Positions 37,701 through 50,300 of a DNA stretch of 64,000 bases are shown here, one piece after another. The DNA comes from Gyrodactylus bullatarudis (taxonomy: Eukaryota > Platyhelminthes > Monogenea > Gyrodactylidea > Gyrodactylidae), in assembly GCA_012064415.1 (NCBI GenBank), contig SSNU01000317.1:124001-188000 (forward strand). The letters run 5' to 3'. The stretch's first letter is position 1; each line of letters begins with the position of its first letter. The notes under the pieces are model-generated. The model searched no databases and was not told the origin of the DNA. It saw nothing but the letters and a program-made list of their open reading frames with translations. Made by a program: the position numbers and the translations under genes.

Positions 37701-40700
37701 TACACGCAGTGTTTATATCAATATCCATTAATAGGGTAACAATTTCAGGAAAATATAAAAATCTGAAAAAATGTTTTAAAGAAGTTCATCCAGTTTATTT
37801 ATTTTTCTTGGAAAGTTATGATTCTAAATACTCTTACACCTACAACACAATAATTATTAGATTTAAAATTTTAATTAGAATATTTAAAGGTTTTCTCTTT
37901 TCAATTCAATCTTCTCTTACTTTGGAGATCGGACAGGGAAGTGTCGATTTCAATGGACAATTTTTCATTGAATATAGTAAAATTAACGTATCTTCATCTT
38001 AAATAGGGTTTATGATCATGAAATATAAAGATTCCCTTGGAATAAAACAAAAATTTTCAACTCAAAGTTCAATTTGATACGTTTAATAAAAAAACTATTG
38101 ATAAATAAGTTACTCCATTTCCAAGGCTAATGCAATTGCTCCTGCTACAAATGAGGCCGACGCTGAAGTTCCTCCATGATCAACCGTGCATTTTCCATTT
38201 AAATCAGTTGTTACCTAAGTAAAATGGACTCTTTTAAAAGATGATTAAAATTTGGAAATTCAGATTCCATCTCAAATGTTTTTCTAGCTGAGTGCATAAA
38301 AGATCTACGTCAACTTACAACTGTAAACGAATCATTTCTCCATCCACATAAGGCTGATGTCATTACAGCAGCACATGGCTCATTAAAAGGTGGAGCTGTA
38401 AAGTCGTCAGCTACACTTGTGACAGCAATAGAATATGGTTGACTGACATAACCATCAAAGGCACAAGAATCACCTATTTGCCCTCCATTGCCAGAGGCCC
38501 AAACGTAAATGTTTCCCTTGCCATTACGACCCTTATAAAAGAGGTTAAAATGAACAACTAATTAAGTATCTAAAATACTTAAAAAATAAAATATATATTG
38601 AACAACTAACAAATTTGATGCTATTCTCAAAAGCCCTCTGGGTTAATTCTCCAGGCCCTTCAATTGTCTGGCCGTCATCTTGAGGACCCCAGCTTGAACT
38701 GTAAATGTCTACGATTTGATTTCGATGACTGAGTGCTATTGCCTCTTTATAATCAAAAAGAGCACCAACAAGAAGTCTTATTCCTATTATGTTATATTTA
38801 AATTCATGATATAAAAAATATGATTGAAAAGAGATGTAAAAATTACCAATAATTTTGGCCCCATAAGCAACTCCAACACCACAATGCCTGTTATTAGCCT
38901 TCATGACAATTTGTCCAGCACATCTTGTTCCATGCCTATAAAGATGCTTTATTAAATAAGATTCGTATTCCGAATTGAAATTGTAAATGAAAAAGTAAAT
39001 TGAATTTATAAATAATACATGTACATTTGATTTTTTCTTACTCTTTAGGGAGCCAAATGCTTCCTGTAGATTCTGGACTTGGATCACGATCATTGTCAAC
39101 TACATCGTAACTGTTGATGAAATCCTATAGAATAAAAAGATGCATAAAGGGTATATACTGGGGAAGTTCCTAGCCTGTAATTTAATTTAAATTGTCAGCA
39201 GTTTCTTTTTTAACATGAGTATTGTTGATTACTGCTAAAAAACATTCTCTGTTGTTCTGTTGTTTTTATTTTAAAAAAACAGGAATCTAATTCAATGTTC
39301 AAGATACTTAAATATTAAGTAGTTACGTAGTAAGACGATTTGAAAAAAAACATTTTCGATAAATGCCTCAATACAAAATAATGCTTAGAACTATTATGCT
39401 GAATATTATGATTCAAACTTAAAAGTTGATTACGAAAATCCTAACTCACTGCATTATCTCGAATATCAGGATGATTTAGTTCAATTCCAGAATCTATTAC
39501 AGCAACTCTAACATCTCGTCCAGTAACATTATAAGTTAGTGTGGCTGGCAAAAAGTTCATACTTCTTTCTGATAGTGTATCCGTTTTCGGATCAAAATTA
39601 AGCTAAAAAATACGTAATAAAATTATTATTTATGTTCAACAAACATTCGGTAAACTATTTACAAGAAACACTTAACAAAAATAATATTCCTCTTTATCCC
39701 ACTAGAGATTGTTGGTAATTATCATTTAAAATGAAGAACTTTAAATTTAAAATTTCTATTTTTCCGATCTTTAAAAAAACGGCTTTGTATTTCTGTAAAA
39801 CTGAACCAAATTATAATAAAACTATTCTTTGATTGAATATTTCAACAGATAATTATTTTAGTTTAAATATTGAAAAAATATATTTTTCAATTATAAAATA
39901 TTACATCAGATATCAAAATAGTAATTTAAATCAGATGTAATTCTATAGAAGCTTTATTCGTCAAGTGTTAGCTCACATGGTTGATTATTTCTTTACAGGT
40001 GTGAAAAAGTTTTAATTACTTCATTGCGAAACTGTTCAAAAAATAATTGCCTTGAGTATTTTATTCGATAAAATCTTGTGATTTTTATATTAATATCGAA
40101 TAGGTTCGTATCATTAGTAAAAAGCCTGAATAGACCATTTTAAAGCTAGTTAATATGAGGATGGGAATTTATGGATTTTTTTCTCATTTTTTGCATCAAA
40201 AAATCGAATTTGATTAATATATTTTAGGGAATATTTTGGCCAAATTTTTGCTGATTTTAAAATTTGATTTTTAGGATCACAATAAGACAAAAAAAACGAT
40301 TATCAACAAAAGCCTTGAGATAATTTTTCATTCTTTAGGGATTTTGAATTATCAAAATTTCATCTACTTTTAAGTAGAGAAAATGGTCAAAAAATTAAAA
40401 TTAAATTTTGACGCGATTACGGGGTAATTCTCAAAATCAGATTCAGCATATTTTATTTTTTTGTCGGATTGTGATCCTAAAAATCAAATTTTGAAATCAG
40501 CTTTAGATCATCACTCTCTCATATTGAAATCAAGATAAATTTTCAACTCCAAGTTCGAAAATTTGGAATTTGACGCTAACTTACTAGTTAACTGAAAGCC
40601 AGTTAAACTTTTTATTCGGTTTTAAGATTATCTGATAGTCTCAAGAATCCAAGGAATCTTGTTACTTGTAACAAGTTTAACTGGATTTCGTAAAATAAAA

Positions 40701-43700
40701 TCCATTAAATAAATTTCGTATGGATTGAAAATGAACATGAAGTTTGAGTTTATAATTCTTGATAATATCACACAGCTATAGTTTTCATTTCTACTAATAT
40801 AAAATTTTGTAAAGCTTTTGAGGTTCTATTAATGTGTAACACTTCTTAAAAAAGATTCTGAAAAAGGGGTGTTATGAATAAATTTCTTTCTAAATTCTGA
40901 AAGTCAAAAAATTAGTTATTATCAGTTAAACTTGTTACTAGTGACAAGTTAAACTGATTTGCCAGGGAGTCTTGAGACTATCAAGAGTAACAAGATTACC
41001 GGTAACATATATAAGCAATGTGGACAGTTCGAAAATGGACAGATATGTCAGCAGCTTTTATTCTACACTAAAGAAAAAAGAATATGCAAATATCTACGTT
41101 TTAAAATGAGGTTGTTATAGTCTAGTACAGTATTTAAGTTTCCACCAGTTTGACCAATATAATGAACTTTTTTTCTAGACTAAAGAAATCTCCATTTGTG
41201 CTGATAGAATATTTTAAATGTTAAATTGTATTATAATTTAAATAAATTGTATTATTATTTAAGTCATTTTCTTGAGTGAATATACATTTTCACACCTGCA
41301 ACTTGTACATTCTGCCAGTCTCCACCAAATAACCAGAGTTAATGATTATATTCCAGACATTCAGCCATATAGCTCTCTTTAAGTGGTTTTCTTCCCTAAT
41401 CCTGTAAAAGTTTGAACTAATGATTTTTAAGCAGAAAGTAATAAGCAATTTCAAAATCATGAAATTTGAAAATAAAAATACTAACCAAATACCATTGCAA
41501 AGGCCATAGGGGATCCTGGAAGAGGGACAACATGAACTTGAATGAGGTAAGTTTGAAGAAATCAATCATGTTGTGATAGAATCCTGGATACGGATGAAAC
41601 CGTTTCACTCGTTTCCTGTATCGAAATCTTGTCACTCTGGTTTTTGACTTTTGAAAATAATATTTTTTTACCTTGAAAATAAAAAGTAAATTTTACCAAG
41701 GATAAAATTAGTAAGAAATCAGTCACTAGGTCAAACAAAAAATAACAAAAAATGGAAATGCCTCTGAGGTAATACATACAAGTTAGGCCTGAAAGTGAGA
41801 AATATCTAATGACAGTTCAAAGGCAATTATTTAGACATAAATAATTCTGCAAGAGAAACTGATCAAAAGCACAATTTCCGGAAGACTAAAGATAGAAATA
41901 TTAGATGCCATTCTGCACACAATGTTGCTATGACAATTAAAAGTTTGGTTAACAATCCTTTTTTTCTGAATGATATCTTTTCATAGGATTGAATCTAGGT
42001 TTGTTTTGAATAATGTGGTAGACAGAACCCGTTTTACCGATCCAATCTAAACCTAGTTAAAATAAAGATAGAAATTCTCAATTTTTTCATTAAGAAGTTG
42101 AATTTGATCAAGAAATTCATTCGAATCTTGAGTTACAGCACCAAACTTAAATTTTTAAAGATCATAGCTAGTCAAATAAATTAGTGAAAAATTAGAAAAA
42201 TCAAAATATGACACAAACTCTATAATTTTCATAAATATTGATTTTTTCAAAATTTTTTTTCCTCCATACGGTAAATTTAGGCCTCATGACCTAAATTAAT
42301 GATCAATTTCGATTTCTTTATGAAAAAATTGAAAATTTTGCAAAAATTCATGAATCCTTATTCATAATTCTACAATTTTGAATCTTTGGAAGGGATAAAA
42401 AATTAATCAGAGATTGTGTTGAAAAGATAAAATCTAAAAATTATATGCTTATAATGTTATTTCAGTCAGAAATCGGGCATGTGAAATCTGTCATAATAAC
42501 CTGATAGGCCACCAACTATGATTGGGTTGACCTCTTGATCAGGTTAATTAATTAATAAACCATGCAAAGGTATAGATGGATGATTCATCCCCATCTTGAT
42601 GGTGCCAATAAGATAAATAAAATGTGTGTACTTTTTTTTATAGGAGGTTCAAAATAAAACTTACAAGATTTTTTGGAATGCGAGTGATTTTTGATTTATC
42701 AAAGTATGAAAAATGATACAAAAATGAATCTGAGTTTATCTGAAAATAAAATAAAATAGAAATGAATTTATTATTACAAAATGTGTAAAATAACCATTAG
42801 ATCAACTGATCTCAAGTTGTATTTTTAGGAATTATTCTTTTTATTCTAATGAAGCTAATTGATATTAAGTTGATACAGAAATCTTGATTTTTTCATCAAG
42901 AATTTTAATTTATAAAAGATTTTTTGGAATCCTACTCATGTTGCTCACTTTCACGATTTGGAAAAAAGAATTCTGAAAAAAAAATTTTTTATGAAAAATA
43001 TGGTCATTTTTCAAATTTCCATTTGGCGCCAAAATCCCATTTTTTCGAACTTTGAACCGAAAATTTTAATTGATTTCAAAGTTGGAGACTGATCAAAAGA
43101 GTTTTTTCAGGATTAAGATTATGCTAGAAAATAAACTAAACTGAATCTGATCTTATGCTTAATCACATTATCGCTTGGGAGCTGAATTTCGATTTCTGAT
43201 CATTTTCACTAATTGAAAATCAATGAAATTTCGATAATTCAAAATCTCTCGAAAATGGGGAAACTGTCGATAATTTGACGGTGCTATTCAGTTTATCTTA
43301 TCTTATTCTTGAAAAACTCTTTCGATCAGCCTCCCACTTTTAAAAAAATTTTCAGCTCAAAGTTTCGAAAAATCGGATTTTGGCGCCAAATGAGAATTTT
43401 AAAAATGACCATATTTTTCATAAAAATAATTTTTTTTCTTCGAGTGGTAAAAGTGGGCAACATGAGTAGGATTGCAAAAAATCTTTAAAAAATTAAAATT
43501 CTTGATGAAAAAATCGAGATCTCTGTATCATAGATTCCAAACTTCATATCAACCAACTTTAATTTGAGTAAGGTTCTTAAGTCACTTTGATCTATTATGA
43601 TCTGTGGATAGTTTTGAAAAAGTAGTATTAAGAATTAAAATATTGGAAAAATTAAAATATAGGAAATAAACAAACTTTTTCAATAAATGTTAAATTATGA

Positions 43701-43825
43701 TTTTTTATGAGGTCATCTATAACGTCAACTTCTGGGTTGTGCCAAAACTCTAGGATAACAGAATTGTTTTGTCCTGCATTGGAGACGAGTAAAATCGCCA
43801 ACAGGACATTGAGTGTAAGAATTAT
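34739..43825 (-). CDS. Secreted furin/kexin-type proprotein convertase (S8B), first exon missing
   Basis: These enzymes cut pro-proteins after paired basic residues in the secretory pathway. Exons in transcription order are 43825-43676, 42739-42665, 41636-41486, 41401-41296, 39602-39450, 39124-39042, 38935-38847, 38783-38611, 38531-38319, 38214-38114, 37456-37062, 35550-35417 and 34825-34739 (stop TAG). Visible parts are a hydrophobic signal segment, a prodomain, a basic activation site RYRKRVKR, DPLWPLQW and the catalytic Asp in VAVIDSGIELNHPD. These are followed by His in HGTRCAG, oxyanion Asn in WASGNGG, Ser in GGTSASAS, then TWRDVQHL and the P domain. No Cys-rich or transmembrane part follows, so the enzyme should be soluble. 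The start codon lies in an unseen exon. The phase between the second and third exons does not agree, so a small exon may be missing there. Several hallmark residues differ from furin. Paralogue (furin, PC1/3, PC2 type) is not resolvable. Confidence 0.85.
36122..36900. repeat. Foldback element in convertase intron
   Basis: The left arm starts AAAGCTAGTTGACATAAAG at about 36132 and contains TTATGAAATAAGCTGTG and AAAATTAGGCCG. Near 36740-36895 the same blocks occur as reverse complement. The termini resemble those of the PLE-associated arm, but the interior differs, so this may be a sister family. A single divergent arm of the same kind is at 52605-52860. Confidence 0.6.
40142..40590. repeat. 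Decayed foldback copy of the dispersed repeat
   Basis: It begins AAAGCTAGTTAATATGAGG. GATTTTTAGGATCACAAT occurs in one direction near 40267, and its reverse complement near 40475. The outer right end contains the eroded core AATTTGACGC. It lies in the 1.7-kb convertase intron. Confidence 0.5.
40634..40985. repeat. Inverted repeat with palindromic sub-motifs in convertase intron
   Basis: GATAGTCTCAAGA with AACAAGTTTAACTG at the left pairs with the reverse complement at 40921-40985. Each arm also holds its own near-perfect 18-base palindrome (CTTGTTACTTGTAACAAG and CTTGTTACTAGTGACAAG). There is no coding potential. Confidence 0.55.
42847..43568. mobile_element. Foldback element with ~270-base inverted arms (PLE-associated family)
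   Basis: The forward arm (42847-43137) starts AAGCTAATTGATATTAAG and contains TTTTGGAATCCTACTCATG, TTTGGCGCCAAAATCCC and TTGATTTCAAAGTTGGAG. The reverse arm (43297-43568) carries the same blocks in reverse complement and ends CTTCATATCAACCAACTTT. The centre includes GGGAGCTGAATTTC and GATCATTTTCAC, then a TTGAAAATCAATGAAATTTC stretch. The same centre is found immediately before the PLE reading frame at 59375. The element lies in the first visible convertase intron. Confidence 0.8.
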
Positions 43826-44414
43826 CTGGAAATTAAAATGAAATAATCATAGTTATCTGAATTCCCTAAAGTACATGATTTTTTTCCTTGCTCTCTTTAG
43901 GTGCGAATAAAAACTTGTAAGAAAGAACTTTAAATTGATTTAGCTAAAGGTCATCTAAAGGAGGAGATGAAACGATAAAAATTGAATCTATTCCTCTGAA
44001 TTGTGCTTCGCCAATTTCCTATGCCATTTTTCATTAAATATTTTCCGAGATTCTTGAAAATTTTATATTGAAATAATTATTTTGAACTCATGAAACTTTT
44101 CTAAAATTTATTTAGTTTTTTAAAATGGTTTATTCTACGCTATTGCTAATTCTTCGCGGACTTCTAATAACACCTAAAATCGCTAACTTTGCTATTAAAG
44201 AATCTATAGGAATAAAAAACTCAATTTATTAAAGCTATTCTATCAAATAGTAAGCTAGGGACACAAAAAATGTATTCTTATGCAAGAACATCCAAAATTT
44301 ATTTTTTCAAATTGAAGTTAAGTTTATTTCATATCTAAATTAAAATATTTTTCAAATAATTATTTCTAGATATATAAGAAAAGATTTTTTATTAACTAAA
44401 TGTACATTTTTTAT
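43826..44414. other. Upstream flank of convertase, nothing recognised
   Basis: The missing first exon of the convertase should lie at or beyond this region. The two nearest minus-strand ATG codons run into stops before joining the exon at 43825, and I could not identify a start exon. Confidence 0.3.
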
Positions 44415-44990
44415 GGTTCATCAGTACTAAATTTACCGCGGAAAAAGAGTCTAATGAGAGTTTGAGTTTCTTAGATTTCAAACTAACTAGGAATGAGGAT
44501 GGGTCAATTCTAAGAAATATCTACAAGAAGAAGACTGATAATGGGAAATATCTCCATTTTGCCAGTTTCAGTCCTCTATCTCATAAAGTTGGCTTAGTGA
44601 TTGGTCTAGGAAAGAGGACAAGAAGGATTAATAGTCCAGAGGAATGCCTAAAAGAAATAGAAGAGTCAAAGTTACGTTTAAACGAGAATGGTTATTCCAA
44701 CAGATTTTTAGACAAATTCATCAATATTTCTGATGATGTAGATGAAGATGTCGACAAAGATGAAGGAGAGAAGATAACCATTTTTATGAAACTTAATTGG
44801 TTTCGGTAATGATATAAGAAGACGACTGGTTAATATTATTGATCAACATTATGATAATATACAATTGAAGATTGTATTTAAAACCCAAAGATTATTCAGT
44901 TTGATTCATAAGGATTTACTGAAACCTGAAGAAAAGACTATTTTAATCTACAAATTCCAATGTGACTTTCTTATTTATTTAGAATAGAAC
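44415..44990 (+). mobile_element. Penelope-like RT fragment C, frameshifted
   Basis: This is the C-terminal reverse transcriptase region of a PLE. Landmarks are KFTAEKES, LSFLDFKL, RNIYKKKTDNGKYLHF and SPLSHKVG. After one frameshift near 44808 come RRRLVNI, FKTQRL and LIYKFQCD. These correspond to motifs in the copy at 57340-59375 (LNFLDVLV, IYRKKS, FSFSP-like, IYLFKCN). The YxDD region and everything 5' are missing. I could not recognise a GIY-YIG endonuclease downstream. Confidence 0.8.
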
Positions 44991-47159
44991 TTTAAATGAA
45001 ATTTTCGACTGTTTGAATAATTCAAAGCCTATTTGAAAGATAAAACCTCTAGAGTTTATCTAAAGGACTTCTCTTCTTGGTCTGATGCACAAAGCTTGTA
45101 TAAAATATAAGAAAATAGTATTATCGGGTGTAGTCCAAGACAACTTCTAGAGGGATATTTTTCAAGACAGGAAATGCTGGTACAAAGATCAGTACAATTT
45201 ACTATCAGTGTATCTTATTATTCAAAGCTGAAGAAAAGGGGAAGAATTTGTAAAAATATTCTGTTTCCTTGTATAAAACAGATAGATTTTTATTAAAGGA
45301 AAGAAGCACTGATTAGTGGAGATGAAAACTCGTACATTTCTGTGACATTTTGAAGAAAATACAGAAACATTAGAAAAAATAGTAATTTATTTTTTAACTT
45401 GTCCTTATGAAGAAGTAATTAAACTTTTCCTGGAACTTTTTTTCATCTTCATATATATGAGAATGTTAAAAAGTATATTTATTACAAAAGAGATAAAATG
45501 AATATTTCTCGATTTTAACTCAACACAATGAAACATGATGAAATTCAGTAAAATTGAGTTTCTACTATATTCTTGAGGCGATAAAGTAAAACATTAAAAC
45601 CTTAACTGCTCAACTCCTAAATCGACTTTACGGGATAAAAAGCATTAAAAACTTGAAAATGAATTTACGTTTATTGCGAATCTACAATTTTTTAATGGAA
45701 TTATTTTTGGTTTAAGACTTATCGATAAAAAATTTGGTCAATTTTTTGACGCAAAAAGTGGCCATTTTGAAAGATTTTATTCAAACGATTAAATATTCTT
45801 ATTCTACAGGTATGATTTAGTTTTTGTAAAAGCAGCTAAATTCTTCATATCAACTGGCCCTAGGATCCTCCAGAATTATAACGAGAATTAATCTTGTGAA
45901 TTTAAAACAAAAGAAAATTAAATATTCCTGTAAAAAGCTTTATCTGATTAATTTATTACCGCCTGTAATAGCCAATGTCAAAATTTCTTTCTATGATTAA
46001 TATATTGTGAAAATTAAGGTAAAATTGATAGGAATTTACAAGAAACTTTATTGATAAGAACATTAAATGCAGTTGGTTTAAAATTATAAAAGAACCATTC
46101 TGAAAATTAGAATTCTACAGGACTCTAACTGGCCCTTTTTTTCAGGTCAAAAAAGATCATCAAAAATGTAACAGGGGAATTAGAAAATGCTAAGCAATGA
46201 TGACGCATTGTGTCTTTCTGATTTTATTGGATAAAAAGAGCTTCATCAAGACATAACGAATCTATAGAGATTGACGAATTGAATCATAACTATCTCAGCA
46301 TGATCTTTTTCTGATTTTATAACGATTCTCTTTATCATGATTTATAAATTGAAAAAAAATATATACAAGAAACACAAGAAAAAATATTGCACATCTACTT
46401 AATAAATAATGGTAATTCTCTGCGAAAAAATACATCGCTGACCTTCATTTTGTCTCTTATCCCTCGATGTATGTATACTATATAGACCAGGTAATATCTT
46501 TAATGATGAAAAGTTGTAGCCTTGTGGCATATACATATACTCTAGAAATCATCTAATAATAAATACCAAGAAAGGAGCAGTGGAAAAAATACAATCTCCA
46601 ACTTGTAATCATGGTTACAAACCCACCAAAAAGAGGAGAAAAGTTTTTCTTCGAACTGTAAATGTTGATATAGTAGTGGTAGCGGGGTTGATAATAGATT
46701 TCATCTCTCGATAAAGGAATACGGAATAGGCAGAGAGATACTCTCCATATTCTAAGGTCATGTCATTAGAGAGTTTTCTATATTTGATTGTTTCAAGTTT
46801 TATTCTCTATTTTGTTTCATTTTTTCTCATTTATTTACTTTCAAAATATGATTTGGATATTATATATATTTAGTATACTCCTACATTCTTCATCAGAGAG
46901 AAGAGAAAAAGTACAACGCTAAGAATACGCTTGCACTTTTAGTTACATTGAGACAAAAATAATTGAGAATTCATGACAGAAATTACTAAAATTAATGTCT
47001 CCACCATAGACCTTCATGAAAACTCGGCTGTAATTTTTCGATTTTTGAGATCCCTTCCTCAGAAATATCTTTAAATGTTTATATTGATGTTAGAAATGTA
47101 AAAGAGTGAGACCTCAAAGAACGGCAAAATAACAAGTTATCAAATGTAAATTAAAATTT

Positions 47160-47345
47160 TTTTTGCTGACAAACCTACTATAGTAAAGTGTGGTCACATG
47201 AAATCCAACTTGATAGAGATTCCCTTCTCAGACTTTTAACTTTGGAAATCGGACAATTTCATTAGATAGTTAAATATAGTATTCAACTCAACCTGTGACC
47301 ACACTGCACTTGTAGGATGAATTTCTAAAAACACTGTAATTTCCA
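47160..47345. mobile_element. MITE, copy 1 of the GTGTGGTCACA family
   Basis: Terminal inverted repeats contain AAACCTACTATAGTAAAGTG and TGTGGTCACA at the left and TGTGACCACACTGCACTTGTAGGATG at the right. GATAGAGATTCCCTTCTCA in the interior also occurs in reverse complement in the copy at 55229. It is about 190 bases long with no coding capacity. Confidence 0.7.
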
Positions 47346-50300
47346 CATTGTGATAAAATGAAAAAAAAACTAAAAAACCAAGAAATCTAGTAGCATAGTG
47401 GGGTCATGTGTATAAGAGATAGATTTTACAAATTTTCGATATCTAGCCTGGGTTAGCATTTAAATGGGCTCTTCAGGGGAAAATCGAATGGTATATAAAA
47501 AATCCATCCGGATTCTATTCAAAAACTGGTCGCAATAGAAACAATGATTTTGTATTAAAATTAACGTAATGAAAAATTTGCTGAATTTGATTTAGGCCAT
47601 TTTTCTCATGATAGAAGCTAAAATATTTTTCTCTTAATCATTTTCAATATAATATAAATAAAATAAGTCTTACAGATCAATTATTTCTATCAAAAACCTC
47701 TAAATCTTCTATGACTACCTGCAAGTAACAATTTCAAATTTAAGAAATTATTTACTTAAAATGGAAAAGTTGATTTTAATGAGCAGGTTTCCATCCTTGT
47801 TGACTGCAATGAAAGCTATAGTTGAAAGGTAATAAAAATTTGCACATTTCCTTAAAATAACCAAAGTGATTAACTTTTCCATTCGACATTTGAATGTTCC
47901 TCCTTTTATTTCTAATAATCTCCATGAGATTATGGGAAGCATACACAGTATGTATTACACATAATTTATCAATTGGAATTTCATTTCAGTTTGTTCAAAA
48001 AAGATTTTTTTTCATTTTCATTGGTCAAGCTGTCAAAAAGATTCAATCCATCTAAGCAACTTCACGTGCTTATCTAATAATCAATTTATGATAAAACAAG
48101 TAGGTTTTCACAATTTCTGGGAAATATATATCGTTGAAATTTTGGCGAATTTCATTTTCACAAATATCACATGTCAACCATCTTTCCTTGATGAAATATT
48201 TGTGATATCTCTACTCTCTTAAACGAAACGAATATTTAGTCAAAAAAAATATTTTCAATCAATGAAAAATGCAAAGTTAATAAAATATATCTTAATCAGA
48301 TGCCAAATTTTTCAGTCACAGTCATTCTCAAGACAAAAGATTAAAAAAATGAGCTCTATCGAAATTAGACTCAAAAAATTTCAGACTCGTTATTTTTAAA
48401 GCTGAGATACTTTCCAGTAACCAGAAATATTAAAATAATTTATTTTTATTGTATCATGAAAAAGTCAACTTTCAGATTTCCCTGTCCTATTTCTATCGCT
48501 TAAAATAAGTAATTTAGATGTATATTTTTCCTTTGAGAAAGAGTTTAGAAAAATCATATAACTTCTATCAAATTTTTTTGTAATTATCCATATTTTCTGT
48601 CACACGCTATGGAAAATTAGCTTGCAATGTAGAATTGATTTCTGGCAACTTAGCCATCATCCGATTTCATCTTATCGATTTAACATGGGCAATCTTCATT
48701 TTTCATGAATAAAAAGGCCATTCAGAGAATAACACACTTGTTCCATTGTAGTAATGTTTGAAATGGAAAATTCTGTCACATGACCATATCATAGTATGAT
48801 ACTTTATCAGTTGTTATAATAAAAAAATCATTTCTTTGGTACATGCTATTATGATATTACAAGGTTCCACAATCTATTTTGATATTTTAGTTAAGCAACC
48901 AAAAGATAATTAGAACTAAAAATCAAAGTTTACTGAATCGACTCGTCTCTTGCATCTTCAAATTTATGTCCTATTTGAGGCCTTGTTTTCTCTGACCTTT
49001 CATATAAGCTTAGCAACCAATGAAAATTACAATATGGATGAAATTTCCGAATATTATCGCTCAAATCGAGTTGTGAATTTTCTAAGTGAGACCAATTTTA
49101 TTTATGCAGAAATCCTTGATAATAATTATTTTTTTCAAAATAACCACCACTGCTAAAAATAGAGAGAAATAAATCATTGAAATATGTAGAATTCCTTTTG
49201 TATTACTAATACATTGGAGATATCTCATTAGTTCCTAAATGATTAATTGCATTGCATCACCAAAATATGTAAAAGTTGAGAAAGAAATTAACCCAAATTT
49301 CGTTCAAGACTGTGTACTACACTGGGTAGTCTTCAATGAGCCTACCAGTAATTAAAGATATAAAAAGTATCTATGAGAAGAAAGAATGAATTAGTTCTTC
49401 TTTTCTACTAAACCTGTAACTTGTGTTATTACAAGAATTAATGTAATATATGTATTGGAAACCTTAATTCAGTTCAATAAATGATTGATTAAACCTTGTC
49501 TGATATCAGATATATTTTTCTACATGTTTATTAGTTTTTATGGGGGTTTTTTATTCAAAATCATAATACCAAATTGTCTATTACTTGTTTGTGCGTCTAA
49601 AGTTGTAAATCATTTCATAACTGCAAGGTGCATGGAAAATCTGACCGAATAAACTGTCAAAAGTTGAATATCAAAAAAATTAATACTTCATATTGAAATT
49701 CTTTTCTATAGTGCATCTCCAGTTTTCATCTTTAACTCCCTAATTATCTTCATTATTGATCGATTTTAATTTAACAAACTCAAACCCAGCTATTGTGTTT
49801 TTTTAGCTAATTTCAATACTTGATTCTCATGAAAAGACTCTATCGATTCATATATTTCTCTGTGACTGTGATGCTTCCTATTTAGGTCGTATGATTAGAA
49901 TACATTCAACAAGATCTCATTATCACCTTGATGAAGATACCAGGTATTTTAAACAGGAAAACCCCTTCTACTTCAATTTCTAATTTGTCCATTTTTCGCA
50001 AGAAGCCGAGTGGGTCAAGAAGAAATTCTTCATCAATAGCTATAAAAATGCCTATAATCTTCAATTACCTCGGTCTATGTGAGCTTTTTCATCTTTATGT
50101 TCCTTGCTATTTATCTCAGTAATTCCTTAGAAATTGTTATTTATTATTTATCAGATGTTAAGAGAGAACAGTGATGATCCTTTAAGAAATGAATATTTGG
50201 TTCTTGGTATATTTTCCTTAGTATTTCTAAACTTCAATACTCCAAAGTATTTCAAAATTATCAGTCAAAAGTACCAACGTATCACTATTTACTTGTAGAA

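Noticed and set aside
48950..49156. 68-codon open frame with a hydrophobic start, possibly a small secreted peptide
   Set aside because: No recognisable family, no splice or promoter support, and in AT-rich DNA a hydrophobic N-terminus is expected by chance.
49928..50122. Ser/Lys-rich 64-codon frame
   Set aside because: Low-complexity and unsupported by splice sites or similarity.
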